Below are positions 5,049 through 5,056 of a stretch of DNA of 5,056 nt, in pieces. Numbering within the stretch: the stretch's first letter is position 1; each line of letters begins with the position of its first letter. The DNA is from Candidatus Zixiibacteriota bacterium (lineage in GTDB: Bacteria; Zixibacteria; MSB-5A5; GN15; FEB-12): assembly GCA_003641345.1 (NCBI GenBank), contig QNAD01000171.1, forward strand, positions 1-5,056, given 5' to 3'. Made by a program: the position numbers and the translations under genes. Below the pieces are notes generated by a model, which searched no databases, had not been told where the DNA came from, and worked only from the letters and a program-made list of their open reading frames with translations.

Positions 5049-5056
5049 ATTTGTAT

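Overview
The window is AT-rich (about one third G+C by eye) and holds two complete exported-protein genes on the + strand, the last codons of an upstream gene, and two intergenic regions with recognisable signals. The large protein ends in a C-terminal sorting domain with the YPNPFN motif (Por secretion, type IX). That domain points to the FCB superphylum or relatives: Ignavibacteria, Zixibacteria, KSB1, Marinimicrobia, Cloacimonadota and similar lineages. The exact phylum cannot be fixed from this window. The minus strand shows no credible gene.

Layout: 2-40 is the Arg/Lys-rich C-terminus of a gene that begins outside the window, possibly a small ribosomal protein. 41-223 is a non-coding leader with a weak terminator-like hairpin (55-81), a TATAAT box (115-120), a 9-bp inverted repeat, a six-codon micro-ORF and a strong intrinsic terminator (175-207) that ends only 16 nt before the most likely start codon of the next gene. 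224-3706 encodes a modular secreted or surface protein: signal peptide, seven beta-propeller-type repeats, five BACON/Ig-like repeats of 99-100 residues, a cohesin-like domain and the type IX sorting domain. 3707-3809 is a short intergenic region with a weak AT-rich hairpin and a Shine-Dalgarno. 3810-5048 encodes an acidic exported protein with three copies of a ~105-residue beta-rich repeat that I cannot assign to a named family. The first copy carries a ~40-residue insertion with a very basic stretch.

How they relate: both genes run in the same direction 103 nt apart, and both products carry signal peptides. They may be co-transcribed envelope proteins, but nothing in the sequence shows a biochemical link. 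Neither protein shows an enzymatic motif that I can see. The points most worth a second look are the terminator hairpin abutting the start of the large gene (a possible attenuated leader or small RNA), the three-blade super-period in the propeller, and the unassigned triplicated domain of the second protein. I see no defence, mobile-element, CRISPR or biosynthetic system here.
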